From an uncultured Alistipes sp. (GTDB taxonomy: Bacteria; Bacteroidota; Bacteroidia; Bacteroidales; Rikenellaceae), in contig URBJ01000010.1 of the NCBI GenBank assembly GCA_900546005.1, forward strand, positions 1 to 38,371: 38,371 nt of DNA, read 5' to 3'. This document shows, piece by piece, positions 26,118 to 34,190 of this stretch. A model generated the notes under the pieces. That model searched no databases, was not told the DNA's origin, and was given only the letters and a program-made list of their open reading frames with translations. Position 1 is the first letter of the stretch. The number at the start of each line of letters is the position of its first letter. The position numbers were made by a program, and so were the translations under genes.

Positions 26118-26624
26118 TTATACTTTCTTTTTTGTGGTTGCGGATCGGACGTTGCGATCCTCCATTCCCGCAATAATTTTGGCAAAATAAACACTTTTTT
26201 CCGGATATAGCAAACTTAAACGCTCATAAATTTTTCTCGCTTCGCAGAATAGCCCCTGTGCAGCATATATTTCTGCCAGCTCTTCACTGACCATGTCGAA
26301 GTTTTCCGTTACGGAATCGGCCGAGAGATCTTCCCGGGAACCAGAATCCGCTTCGGGATCGATTCGAGTGGATGCAAGCGCCAGAAAACGATCGATCACA
26401 TCAGGGAGAGTCGGGGGCGGGACTTGTGACTTTTGCTCTGTCTCCACCTGTTGACGAAGGTAATCGGGCAGGCGATGGAATGACTGACGGAGCCGGAGTT
26501 CTACCGGCAGTTCACCCGTCCCGTTCCACAACAGAAGACGTGCCGTCGAGCACCATGGGTACTGTTCGACAACTTGTCGCAGGGTCTCTGGCTCGAGGGA
26601 GAGCAATCCTTTTCCTGTCTCCAT
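26118..26624 (-). CDS. Hypothetical TPR-like protein between lptE and secG
   Basis: A 168-residue soluble protein with no signal peptide. The C-terminal part (about residues 105-155) contains one TPR-like helix pair, SEELAEIYAAQGLFCEARKI followed by YERLSLLYPEKSVYFAKII; the N-terminal part is a helical region with PETLRQVVEQYPWC. Bacteroidota genomes often keep such a 'tetratricopeptide repeat' protein between lptE and secG, but its job is not known to me. The true start is the ATG at 26624, which overlaps the lptE stop by one base (TAATG), indicating translational coupling. Confidence 0.8.
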   Translation of the reverse strand: METGKGLLSLEPETLRQVVEQYPWCSTARLLLWNGTGELPVELRLRQSFHRLPDYLRQQVETEQKSQVPPPTLPDVIDRFLALASTRIDPEADSGSREDLSADSVTENFDMVSEELAEIYAAQGLFCEARKIYERLSLLYPEKSVYFAKIIAGMEDRNVRSATTKKKV

Positions 26625-27139
26625 TAATCCCAATTCGATACGGCTGCGTTGAAAATGTCCTCGACTAACTGGTCGACAATTTCCGGAATCAGCGATGTCT
26701 CGGCCTCCTGCAACAATGTACTGCTGGGATAGGTCGAGAACGAAGAGAAGGTCTTGTCGTAGTTCTGCGAGGGATCTATCGCATTGGTGAAACGGACGCG
26801 GACCGTGATGGTCAGATTATTGAGGGCAGCCGTTTCGTTTCCGGTGATGGCGGCCGGTGTCGAAGTGTAGTTGGTGATCTCTCCTTCGAAGCTCAGGTCG
26901 CCTCCTTCTGGAACCAATGTCAGTTTGGTTTGTCGCGAAAATTTATCCTGAAGGGCGTCGGTCAGTGTCGAACTCAAAATCGGTGCGACCAACAGTGCAT
27001 TGTTCGGAAAACGTGCGATGCTGACCGTTTTGACTTCGGGAGAGATCGATGCTCCGGAGAAAGAGTAACGAACCGTACATCCTTGCAGCAGTGACACACA
27101 CATGAATATGGCGACGACGAACCTTACGATTTTTTTCAT
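26624..27139 (-). CDS. lptE: LptE family LPS-assembly lipoprotein
   Basis: A 171-residue outer-membrane lipoprotein of the Bacteroidota LptE family. The lipobox LLQGC places the lipidated Cys at residue 21, followed by YSFSGASISPEVKTVSIARF, the conserved start of the family. Secondary structure is two helices packed on a four-stranded sheet, ending in the helix SLIPEIVDQLVEDIFNAAVSNW. LptE plugs the LptD barrel and helps insert LPS into the outer leaflet. It follows the sigma-54 activator by 9 bases and overlaps the next gene, so it is clearly in an operon. Confidence 0.93.
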   Translation of the reverse strand: MKKIVRFVVAIFMCVSLLQGCTVRYSFSGASISPEVKTVSIARFPNNALLVAPILSSTLTDALQDKFSRQTKLTLVPEGGDLSFEGEITNYTSTPAAITGNETAALNNLTITVRVRFTNAIDPSQNYDKTFSSFSTYPSSTLLQEAETSLIPEIVDQLVEDIFNAAVSNWD

Positions 27140-27148
27140 ATTTCGATT

Positions 27149-28372
27149 TTACAGTATTTTGTCGATTCCCAACTCTTTGATTTTGCGGTAAAGCGTCCGT
27201 TCCGAGATAAACAATTCGCGGGCCGCATCTTTTCTCTTTCCGTTGTGGCGCTTCAAAGCCCGGATGATCGCCTCTTTTTGGGCTTGTTCTTTGGTCATTC
27301 CCTCCTGCGGCTCATCGATCACCTCTTCGGTATCCGTATACAAAGCGTTTTCCGGTTCATGGGATTTGTCGGTTTGAGTGATGGGGTACGCTGGGGTGCT
27401 GTGAGGCAACAGGCCGACAATCTCTTTGGGCTCCTCGTATCGTTTCGAAGCCATCAGCTCGCCCATCATCCGTTTCAATTCACTCATGTCGCTCCGCAAG
27501 TCGAACAGCACTTTGTACAACAATTCACGTTCGGTGTGCATCTCTTCCGAAGGGGCGCTTTGTTTCATGACAACCGGCATTCTGCTTTTGTCGTAATCGG
27601 GCAGATATTTTTTGATGATCTCTCCGGTGATCAGGCGTGTCTCCTCTACCGCGGAGATCTGTTCGGCCACATTTTTCAGCTGTCGAATGTTTCCCGGCCA
27701 ACGATAGTTTTCGAGCATTTGTCGGGCCTGCTCGTCGAGGGTAATCTGTGGCATGCGATATTGTGTGGCAATGTCCGATGCAAATTTGCGAAACAGCAGG
27801 TAGATGTCGCCCTTCCGTTCCCTGAGCGGAGGGATAGTGATCGGAACCGTATTCAGCCGATAGTACAGATCCTCACGGAAACGCCCTTCGGCGACAGCTT
27901 CCCGCAGGTTGATGTTGGTAGCAGCGACAACCCGGACGTTGGTCTTTCCGGCTTTGGAGGCTCCGACCCGAATAAATTCTCCGGTTTGCAGCACCCGCAG
28001 CAGGCGAACCTGAGTTGTGTGTGGCAGTTCGGCAACTTCGTCCAGAAAGATGGTTCCTCCGTCGGCTACCTCGAAGTAACCTTTGCGGGCTTCGGTAGCG
28101 CCGGTGAAGGCACCTTTTTCGTGTCCAAACAGCTCGGAATCGATCGTCCCTTCGGGAATTGCTCCGCAGTTGACCGCGATGTAGTTACCGTGTTTTCGTG
28201 CACTGTTGGCGTGTATGATTTGCGGAAAGAACTCCTTTCCTACTCCGCTTTCCCCGGTCACGAGGACCGAAAGATCCGTTGCGGCCACACGCAAGGCAAT
28301 TTCCAGTGCACAATTCAGTCCGCTGTCATTACCTATGATTCCAAAACGTTGTTTAACGCTGGTTAAATCCAT
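27149..28372 (-). CDS. Sigma-54-dependent transcriptional activator
   Basis: A 407-residue bacterial enhancer-binding protein. The AAA+ domain (about 15-240) has Walker A GESGVGK (40-46), the sigma-54 contact loop GAFTGA (87-92) and Walker B GTIFLDE (106-112). A Fis-type HTH sits at about 365-405 ([21 protein letters not shown]). There is no receiver or other sensory domain before the AAA+ module, so activity may be set by expression level or by another protein. A variable 120-residue linker lies between AAA+ and HTH. The gene is second in the operon that also encodes LptE and SecG, a conserved Bacteroidota arrangement. The targets are not visible here; I found no -24/-12 promoter. Confidence 0.94.
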   Translation of the reverse strand: MDLTSVKQRFGIIGNDSGLNCALEIALRVAATDLSVLVTGESGVGKEFFPQIIHANSARKHGNYIAVNCGAIPEGTIDSELFGHEKGAFTGATEARKGYFEVADGGTIFLDEVAELPHTTQVRLLRVLQTGEFIRVGASKAGKTNVRVVAATNINLREAVAEGRFREDLYYRLNTVPITIPPLRERKGDIYLLFRKFASDIATQYRMPQITLDEQARQMLENYRWPGNIRQLKNVAEQISAVEETRLITGEIIKKYLPDYDKSRMPVVMKQSAPSEEMHTERELLYKVLFDLRSDMSELKRMMGELMASKRYEEPKEIVGLLPHSTPAYPITQTDKSHEPENALYTDTEEVIDEPQEGMTKEQAQKEAIIRALKRHNGKRKDAARELFISERTLYRKIKELGIDKIL

Positions 28373-28427
28373 GTCGGTTTGTAGTTTTTAAAGATCAATG
28401 TGCCCCGATGTTGTTTTTTCGATCGTT

Positions 28428-29429
28428 TTACTCGGCTGGCATGATCGTCGAATCGGCAGCTGTACTGTCTACCTGTACGGCAGGCGGAATCAGCGAATCG
28501 ATGTCGGGTCCTGACCGTCCGACCAGAAATCCGAAAATCATGACGCCCAGCGCAATGGCGGCAGCAAGAATGGCGATGATAATAAACAGATCGGCCTTGT
28601 TCTTTTTGGCCGGACGGCGCGGTCCTTGCGGTGTACGGCCATACGGAGGACGTGCAGGCTGCTGCTGGGGAGCTGGACGTGATGTCGGTCCGACGAACGG
28701 ACGGTTCGAAACCGGAGGGCGTTGACTTGTGGTTTGCGGTCTGGTGGTTTGCGGTCCACTGCCCGGGCCCTGTGTGTATGTCGAACGCGGTTTTTGAGTC
28801 GTAGCAGCGGGTGCTCCGCTATTTTTTTGCTGAAATGTCGGTTGTTGCGAGTAGACGGTTTTCTGCGTCGGCGCCGAAGACGGAGTCTGCCGTGTCGAGG
28901 CGGTTGTGTACGAGGAAGGAGCAGATGCCGCAGGCTTTGGCTCGTTAGATGGAACCGGAGGAACCGTTTGACTCACAGGACGACTGTCGGCGGGCGACGC
29001 GGATGGTGTTACGGACGATGTCCGAGGCTCCGTTGCCGTTTGGGGTGCAGTTGCCGGTTCGATTGGCTTGGGCTCTGCGGGCGCAACCCTCGATGGTTGA
29101 GCCGCCGGTTGCTGGGGTGCTTCGGATTCCATCCGCAGAATACCGTTCGGATCGGTCGTAATGTTCCCCACCCCTTCTATAATATATACGCCGCGCGTCG
29201 ATACGCTCTCCTTGACTTCTTCGACGAATGCGTTGATCACCGTTTGTGTGTCGTTCGGAGTCAATCCGTATGCTGAGCAAAGCAGCTGGGTCAATACTCC
29301 GTCATCCTTTTTCAAAAAAGGAACGAATGCGATGGTACCGCTATCCTCTTTGCGGATAAAGGCCCCGAATTGTGGAACGACCAAACGTTTGGAAGTCTTT
29401 AGGTAATCGGCGATAATCTTGTTCACCAT
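28428..29429 (-). CDS. HU-domain protein with Pro/Ser/Thr-rich linker and a membrane helix
   Basis: A 333-residue protein. Residues 1-95 form an HU-like (HU-CCDC81 type) domain: VVPQFGAFIRKEDSGTIAFV and RGVYIIEGVGNITTDPNG. A long low-complexity linker rich in Pro, Ser, Thr and Gln (about 100-265) ends in a basic patch and one transmembrane helix (about 275-298, LFIIIAILAAAIALGVMIFGF). About 30 residues follow on the far side. The architecture suggests a membrane-anchored, possibly nucleoid-tethering protein; this family in Bacteroidota is uncharacterised. It is the first gene of the operon and has its own promoter just upstream. Confidence 0.85.
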   Translation of the reverse strand: MVNKIIADYLKTSKRLVVPQFGAFIRKEDSGTIAFVPFLKKDDGVLTQLLCSAYGLTPNDTQTVINAFVEEVKESVSTRGVYIIEGVGNITTDPNGILRMESEAPQQPAAQPSRVAPAEPKPIEPATAPQTATEPRTSSVTPSASPADSRPVSQTVPPVPSNEPKPAASAPSSYTTASTRQTPSSAPTQKTVYSQQPTFQQKNSGAPAATTQKPRSTYTQGPGSGPQTTRPQTTSQRPPVSNRPFVGPTSRPAPQQQPARPPYGRTPQGPRRPAKKNKADLFIIIAILAAAIALGVMIFGFLVGRSGPDIDSLIPPAVQVDSTAADSTIMPAE

Positions 29430-29455
29430 AGCTTCGACAGATTAAATTCAATTTC

Positions 29456-29486
29456 CAAAAATAGAACTTTTTCGTGTAGGAAACAA
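29456..29486 (-). promoter_or_regulatory. Promoter of the HU-sigma54-lptE-secG operon
   Basis: Read on the minus strand: TTG (29486-29484), exactly 20 bases, then TATTTTTG (29463-29456). This fits the Bacteroidota consensus with ideal spacing. Transcription should begin near 29450, about 20 bases before the ATG at 29429. Confidence 0.75.
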
Positions 29487-29558
29487 GGCTGCAGCCCGAC
29501 AATTTTGCCGTTTGGAGGGCTTCTTGTGTTTCGATAAACGATAGAAGAGGCGATTTAT

Positions 29559-29578
29559 TTTATCTGAATTTATCTGAA
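29559..29578 (+). repeat. Tandem 10-base repeat between divergent promoters
   Basis: TTTATCTGAA occurs twice, back to back, upstream of speA. It could be a regulator half-site pair one helical turn apart, or chance. Confidence 0.5.
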
Positions 29579-29582
29579 AGAG

Positions 29583-29613
29583 TTGTAAAAGTGGAAAAGA
29601 ATTGCCTACTTTG
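29583..29613 (+). promoter_or_regulatory. Candidate promoter of the arginine decarboxylase gene
   Basis: TTG (29583-29585) and TACTTTG (29607-29613). The -7 box lacks one base between TA and TTTG, but the TTG-to-TTTG distance equals the consensus. Confidence 0.45.
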
Positions 29614-29702
29614 TTGCCTTAATAGAGATGTATCTCGGTTACTTGGGTGAAAAATAGGCAATGTAATCGAGGTGGATTGCAAAGTGTTTCATTAATCAAG
29701 CC

Positions 29703-31094
29703 ATGAAGAATAAGTATATCGATCTGATCGAGCAGACTTTTGAGTTTCCTCAGGATGAATTTTCCGTTGTGGATAATGAGTTGAATTTTCACGAAGTTCC
29801 CTTGATGGATATTATCAAACAGTATGGAACTCCGTTGAAGATAACCTATCTTCCGAAAATCACCTCGCAGATTCAGCGGGCCAAACGGCTGTTCAATGTA
29901 GCGATGGCCAAGGTGGATTACAAGGGAAGTTACAACTATTGTTACTGTACGAAGAGCTCGCACTTCTCGTTCGTTCTCGAAGAGGCCCTGAAGAACGATA
30001 TCAATCTGGAGACATCGTCGGCCTACGATATACACATCATCGATTCGCTCTACGACAGCGGCATTGTAGACAAGGGGATCTTTATCATCTGCAACGGTTT
30101 CAAGCGGCCTCAGTATGTTGAGAATATCGCTTCGTTGATTCACAGTGGCTTCGAGAATACGATTCCGATCATAGACAACAAGGAGGAGTTGGATCTGCTC
30201 GATAGCGCTATCCATACACAATGCAAAATCGGCATCCGGATTGCATCGGAAGAGGAGCCCAAATTCGATTTCTACACCTCCCGGCTCGGTATCCGATACA
30301 ACGATATCGTGGAGTATTACAAGGGTAAGATAAAGAACAACAAGAAATTTACGCTGAAGATGCTGCACTTCTTTATCAATACCGGAATCAAAGATACGGC
30401 CTACTATTGGAATGAGTTGAATAAATGTCTCAGTGTCTACTGTGAGTTGAAAAAGATCTGCCCCGATCTCGATTCTCTGAATATCGGAGGTGGTTTCCCG
30501 ATCAAGAATTCGCTGGCATTCGATTACGATTACGAGTACATGACCGAGGAGATCGTCGCCCAGATTAAAAATATATGCAACTCGGCCGGAATCGAAGAGC
30601 CGAACATATTTACCGAGTTTGGTTCGTTTACGGTTGGCGAGAGTGGTGCAACGCTCTTTTCGATCATCAATCAGAAGCAACAAAACGACCGGGAGAGCTG
30701 GTATATGATCGACAGTTCGTTCATGACTACCCTGCCCGATATCTGGGGCATTAACCAACGCTACATTCTGTTGGCGATCAATAACTGGGATCGGGAGTAT
30801 CAGCGGGTCTTCCTTGGTGGACTGACCTGTGACAGCGAAGACTATTATAACGGAGAGTCTCACTCCAATGCGATTTTTCTACCGAAACTGTTGGGCGGAC
30901 CTCAATATATCGGTTTCTTCCACACCGGAGCCTATCAGGAGTCACTCGGAGGATTCGGAGGTATACAGCACTGTTTGATTCCGGCTCCGAAGCACATCAT
31001 TATCGATCGTGACAAGAGCGACAACGAATACTACACGCGGCTGTTTGCCAAGGAGCAGAGTTACCGGTCGATGATGCGTATTCTCGGATATTGA
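29703..31094 (+). CDS. speA: Type III PLP-dependent arginine decarboxylase
   Basis: A 463-residue cytoplasmic enzyme of the alanine-racemase-fold (type III) decarboxylases, producing agmatine from arginine for polyamine synthesis. It closely follows the short Bacteroidota arginine decarboxylases. Evidence includes the PLP lysine Lys84 in YNYCYCTKSSHF, the substrate-barrel motifs MLHFFINTGIKD and LNIGGGFPIKNS, FTEFGSFTVGESG, and the catalytic Cys in GGLTCDSED. The end GGIQHCLIPAPKHIIIDRD is also characteristic. A related family decarboxylates carboxynorspermidine; the length and CTKSSH context favour arginine. It is probably monocistronic: own candidate promoter and a terminator right after. 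Confidence 0.88.
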   Translation: MKNKYIDLIEQTFEFPQDEFSVVDNELNFHEVPLMDIIKQYGTPLKITYLPKITSQIQRAKRLFNVAMAKVDYKGSYNYCYCTKSSHFSFVLEEALKNDINLETSSAYDIHIIDSLYDSGIVDKGIFIICNGFKRPQYVENIASLIHSGFENTIPIIDNKEELDLLDSAIHTQCKIGIRIASEEEPKFDFYTSRLGIRYNDIVEYYKGKIKNNKKFTLKMLHFFINTGIKDTAYYWNELNKCLSVYCELKKICPDLDSLNIGGGFPIKNSLAFDYDYEYMTEEIVAQIKNICNSAGIEEPNIFTEFGSFTVGESGATLFSIINQKQQNDRESWYMIDSSFMTTLPDIWGINQRYILLAINNWDREYQRVFLGGLTCDSEDYYNGESHSNAIFLPKLLGGPQYIGFFHTGAYQESLGGFGGIQHCLIPAPKHIIIDRDKSDNEYYTRLFAKEQSYRSMMRILGY

Positions 31095-31126
31095 TTTCGC
31101 AATGCCGAAAAATATCGAAACAGCAT

Positions 31127-31168
31127 AGAGCACAATCATGAAAATGAACAAAAGTGCTCTTTTTTTTG
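31127..31168 (+). terminator. Terminator of the arginine decarboxylase gene
   Basis: A perfect 7-bp stem (31127-31133 with 31154-31160) encloses a 20-nt loop and is followed by a long T-run ending at G31168. The end of the T-run doubles as the -33 box of the yebC promoter. Confidence 0.75.
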
Positions 31169-31196
31169 TCTTTTCGTGAAAAAGAGTATAGTTTTG
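31166..31196 (+). promoter_or_regulatory. Promoter of yebC
   Basis: TTG (31166-31168), 20 bases, TAGTTTTG (31189-31196): an exact fit to TTG-N20-TAnnTTTG. The start is expected near 31202. The -33 box is the last part of the upstream terminator tail. Confidence 0.7.
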
Positions 31197-31240
31197 TTCG
31201 TCGAAAAAGAAACAATAAAAAGAAAGAGGTATAATATACT

Positions 31241-31975
31241 ATGGGAAGAGCTTTTGAATATCGTAAAGCGCGGAAATTGAAAAGGTGGGGCAATATGGCC
31301 CGGACATTTACCAAATTGGGAAAAGAGATTGCCATTGCCGTTAAGGCAGGGGGACCCGATCCGGGAGGCAATACACGGTTGCGTGTCTTGATCCAGAATG
31401 CCAAGGCTGCGAATATGCCCAAAGAAAACATTGAACGGGCAATAAAACGGGCGACCTCCAAAGAGATGGGCGATTATAAGGAGATGGTATATGAGGGTTA
31501 TGCTCCTTATGGAATTGCGGTTATCGTAGAGACGGCAACGGATAATACGACTCGTACGGTGGCAAATGTCCGTAACTGTTTCAACAAGTGTGGCGGATCG
31601 TTGGGTACGTCAGGCTCTGTTTCGTTCCTGTTCGAACACAAATGTGTGTTCAAGATCGCTCAAAAGGAGGGGTTGGATATTGAATCGTTGGAATTGGAGC
31701 TGATCGATTGCGGAGTGGATGAAGTGTTCAACGACGAGTCAGAGATTGTGATTTATGCACCGTTTGAAGCCTACGGAACCATTCAGAAATATTTGGAGGA
31801 TCACAACATTGAGATCATCAGTGGAGAGTTTGAACGGATTCCGCTCGACACCAAAGAGGTTACCGAGGAGCAACGGGCATCGGTCGAGAAGTTGATCGAG
31901 CGTCTCGAGGAGGATGAAGATGTGACCAATGTGTTCCACAACATGAAAGAGCCGGAAACGGAAACAGAAGAGTAA
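31241..31975 (+). CDS. yebC: YebC/PmpR (TACO1) family protein
   Basis: A 244-residue cytoplasmic protein of the universal YebC family, known as a transcriptional regulator in some bacteria and, more recently, as a factor that helps ribosomes through proline stretches. It shows the conserved N-terminal helix bundle (RKARKLKRWGNMARTFTKL, GGPDPGGNTRLR, MPKENIERAIKRA), then domain 2 (YEGYAPYGIAVIVETATDN, FNKCGGSLGTSGSVSFLF) and domain 3. Usual length. The opening GRAFEYRKARK is the Bacteroidota variant of AGHSKW.... It has its own promoter and terminator. Confidence 0.95.
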   Translation: MGRAFEYRKARKLKRWGNMARTFTKLGKEIAIAVKAGGPDPGGNTRLRVLIQNAKAANMPKENIERAIKRATSKEMGDYKEMVYEGYAPYGIAVIVETATDNTTRTVANVRNCFNKCGGSLGTSGSVSFLFEHKCVFKIAQKEGLDIESLELELIDCGVDEVFNDESEIVIYAPFEAYGTIQKYLEDHNIEIISGEFERIPLDTKEVTEEQRASVEKLIERLEEDEDVTNVFHNMKEPETETEE

Positions 31976-31997
31976 AATCCTTTATATTGCAAAATAG

Positions 31998-32030
31998 AAA
32001 AGAGAGGACTTGGGGTCTTCTCTTTTTTTT
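31998..32030 (+). terminator. Terminator of yebC
   Basis: A 9-bp stem with one G-U pair (32001-32009 with 32015-32023), a 5-nt loop and a T8 run (32023-32030). Confidence 0.85.
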
Positions 32031-32061
32031 GTGATTTTGTTGCAGATGTATATTATATTTG
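32028..32061 (+). promoter_or_regulatory. Candidate promoter of the BACON-like gene
   Basis: TATATTTG (32054-32061) is an exact -7 box. TTTG at 32028-32031, the end of the yebC terminator tail, is the nearest -33 candidate at a spacing of 22, slightly long. Confidence 0.5.
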
Positions 32062-32116
32062 AGTGCATGACAAAGATTTGTTTTTAAAATTATTAATTAA
32101 TTTAAAGGGTTGAGTT

Positions 32117-32588
32117 ATGAAAAGAGGTTTATTAGTTTTGTTAGTAGTGGCAGTTTTAAGAGCCATGCAGGGTTGGAATATCTCTCGGGCACAAACTCCC
32201 GATGATGGAAATGCAAGTGAATTTAGACAATTTTATTCTGACGTTACATTGTCTTCTGGTCTTTATACAGTGACTCCAGAAGATAATATAATGTTTCCAC
32301 CGGAAGGGGGGAAGTGTAATGTATTCCTTGCGTGGACCTATGGGTACGGCATGGCGAGTGGTTACCAATAATTATTGGTCGTATCCTGATATGTTTTATT
32401 CAAGCGGAACGATTAATCATGACATTTTGCCAAGTATAGCTCAGGTGCATGCTATACCTAATGACAGTGCTGGTAAAGAACATAGAACGGGTAAAGCTTA
32501 TTTTATTTTTACAAACAATTTTGGTTTTGCAGATACAGTTGCTCGCTATTATTCGCAACCAAACTCACATTTGTATTATCAACGATGA
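32117..32588 (+). pseudogene. Frameshifted BACON-like secreted protein
   Basis: Two overlapping reading frames together read as one secreted protein of about 156 residues. Frame 1 (ATG at 32117) has a signal peptide ending SRA before QTPDD, then LYTVTPEDNIMFPPEGG. It runs off into eight or so unrelated residues and stops at 32371. Frame 2 carries the logical continuation, AWRVVTNNYWS..., then HRTGKAYFIFTN to a stop at 32588. Removing one G from the G6 run at 32306-32311 joins them as EGGSVMYSLRGP, which fits the BACON pattern (GGS, then Trp-x-Val, then R-x-A/G before the last strand). The region is visibly richer in A/T than its neighbours. It is either a real decayed or slippage-prone gene or a sequencing error. 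Confidence 0.6.
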
Positions 32589-32717
32589 AATGTGAAAATG
32601 ATATTGTGTGTACTGATGCTTTTAAAAATGTCCTGCAATAATCAAAAGTAATCAGTTGTAGCCATGAAGTTCTGTTGGGCCCAATAATGGCAGGTCCACG
32701 GAAAAAGAAATAAGAAT

Positions 32718-32766
32718 CCGACATCCAAAGAGGGGCTTGGACCGAATCAGAGGGTGTCGGTTTTTT
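32718..32766 (+). terminator. Terminator after the BACON-like gene
   Basis: A 9-bp stem with one G-U pair (32718-32726 with 32752-32760) is followed by T6. The right arm overlaps the 3' end of the convergent NADH dehydrogenase gene. Confidence 0.6.
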
Positions 32767-34045
32767 GCTGACGTTCGTATTTCCCAATGATCAGACGGAT
32801 CGGCAGATCGTGTCCGAAATAGTTCCAGATCCAACCCCAGAAAACTTTCAACTTGCCCTGAATCCCCAGCAGAAACATGATGTGGACAACGGACCAAATG
32901 ATCCATGCGAAAAAACCGCCGAATTGGATTTTGTCCCACTCAACAAAGGCTTTGTTACGACCGACAGTAGCCATGACGCCATAGTTTTTGTAACGGTAAG
33001 GTTGCATCGGTTTGCCCGTCTCCAATCGTTTCAGATTACGGGCGAGCTGTTGCCCTTGCGAAATGGCGACTCGGGCCAGTTGTGGATGCCCCTGTGGATA
33101 GTTTGGATCGTCCTGCATCAAGGCGGTGTCGCCGATGACGAAGAGATCGTCGCATCCGATAATCCGGTTGAATACGTCTACCCTCATCCGTCCACCCCGC
33201 CCGATCCATGCGGGTGTGATGCCCGGAAATGCGGCACTCTTGATCCCGCAGGTCCAGATCAGATTGTATGTGGGAATGCGCGCTCCGTCGTCGAAAACCG
33301 CGCAAAAGTTTTCGTAATCGACGATCTTGTGTCCGAGAATCACGCGAATACCCTTGTCGGACAGCGTCTTCAAGGCTTCGTCCGATGTTTTTTCGCTCAT
33401 GGAACCCAATACCCGGTTTTGCTCTTCGATCAGATAGATGTTCATCAGCGAGGTATCGAGTTGTGGATAGTCCCGGGGCATGACGTAGCGGCGCATCTCG
33501 GCCAACGCTCCGGCGATTTCGACGCCCGAGGCTCCGGCTCCGACGATGACGACATTCAGCCGTGAACTGCACTCCTCCTGTGTGGACGCCGTGACGGCAA
33601 TCTCGAAGTTACGAAGCATCCGGTTGCGGATGTTCAGTGCATCGGTGATGTTGGACATCGGTAGCGCGTTCTTCTTGATGTTTTCGATCTTGAAAAAGTT
33701 CGGAATCGATCCGGTGGCCAAGACTAAATAGTCGTACCCGATGGTTCCGGCCGTCGTTTCGAGCAGATGTTTTTCGGGGTCGATCCGTTCGATGTATCCC
33801 ATCCGGAAATGAAAATTTTTCCATCCGTGAAACATCCTTCGGAACGGGAAGGCTATGTCGCCAACGTTCAGTGCCGAGCTGGCCACCTGATACAACAGCG
33901 GCTTGAACATGTGGTAGTTGTGTTTGTCGATCAGAACGATCTGAAAGGCACTTCGACGCAGGGCTCGGATCAAGGCCAATCCGGCAAATCCGCCCCCGAC
34001 GATGACGACCCGTTTTCTGCTGGTTTGAGGAATATTCAACGACAT
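32747..34045 (-). CDS. ndh: Type II NADH dehydrogenase (NDH-2-like FAD oxidoreductase)
   Basis: A 432-residue, non-proton-pumping NADH:quinone oxidoreductase bound to the inner face of the membrane. FAD motif VVIVGGGFAGLALIRAL lies at about residues 12-28 and the NAD-binding second Rossmann motif VVIVGAGASGVEIAGAL at about 168-184. YDYLVLATGSIPNFF and FVIGDTALMQDDPNYPQGHPQ match the flavoprotein pattern, the latter close to the quinone site. The C-terminus (FFAWIIWSVVHIMFLLGI, VFWGWIWNYFGHD) is the amphipathic membrane-binding tail of the family. Last gene of the pdxJ-cca-ndh group, 145 bases after cca; a separate promoter is possible. Confidence 0.92.
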   Translation of the reverse strand: MSLNIPQTSRKRVVIVGGGFAGLALIRALRRSAFQIVLIDKHNYHMFKPLLYQVASSALNVGDIAFPFRRMFHGWKNFHFRMGYIERIDPEKHLLETTAGTIGYDYLVLATGSIPNFFKIENIKKNALPMSNITDALNIRNRMLRNFEIAVTASTQEECSSRLNVVIVGAGASGVEIAGALAEMRRYVMPRDYPQLDTSLMNIYLIEEQNRVLGSMSEKTSDEALKTLSDKGIRVILGHKIVDYENFCAVFDDGARIPTYNLIWTCGIKSAAFPGITPAWIGRGGRMRVDVFNRIIGCDDLFVIGDTALMQDDPNYPQGHPQLARVAISQGQQLARNLKRLETGKPMQPYRYKNYGVMATVGRNKAFVEWDKIQFGGFFAWIIWSVVHIMFLLGIQGKLKVFWGWIWNYFGHDLPIRLIIGKYERQQKTDTL

Positions 34046-34190
34046 ATTTTCGAAGTGAACGATTATGGAGTTTATCTGTTTCGTTTTTTTGAAACGTTTT
34101 GCTGGGATCGGAGCAAAGAGAGTGCCGTGAATGGATTTTTTATCGGCAAAGTGGCATTTGGCAATCTGGTTACTCTAAATCCGAAAAAGC

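Noticed and set aside
32675..32684. Perfect 10-base palindrome TTGGGCCCAA
   Set aside because: Too short and isolated to call an operator; no partner copy seen.
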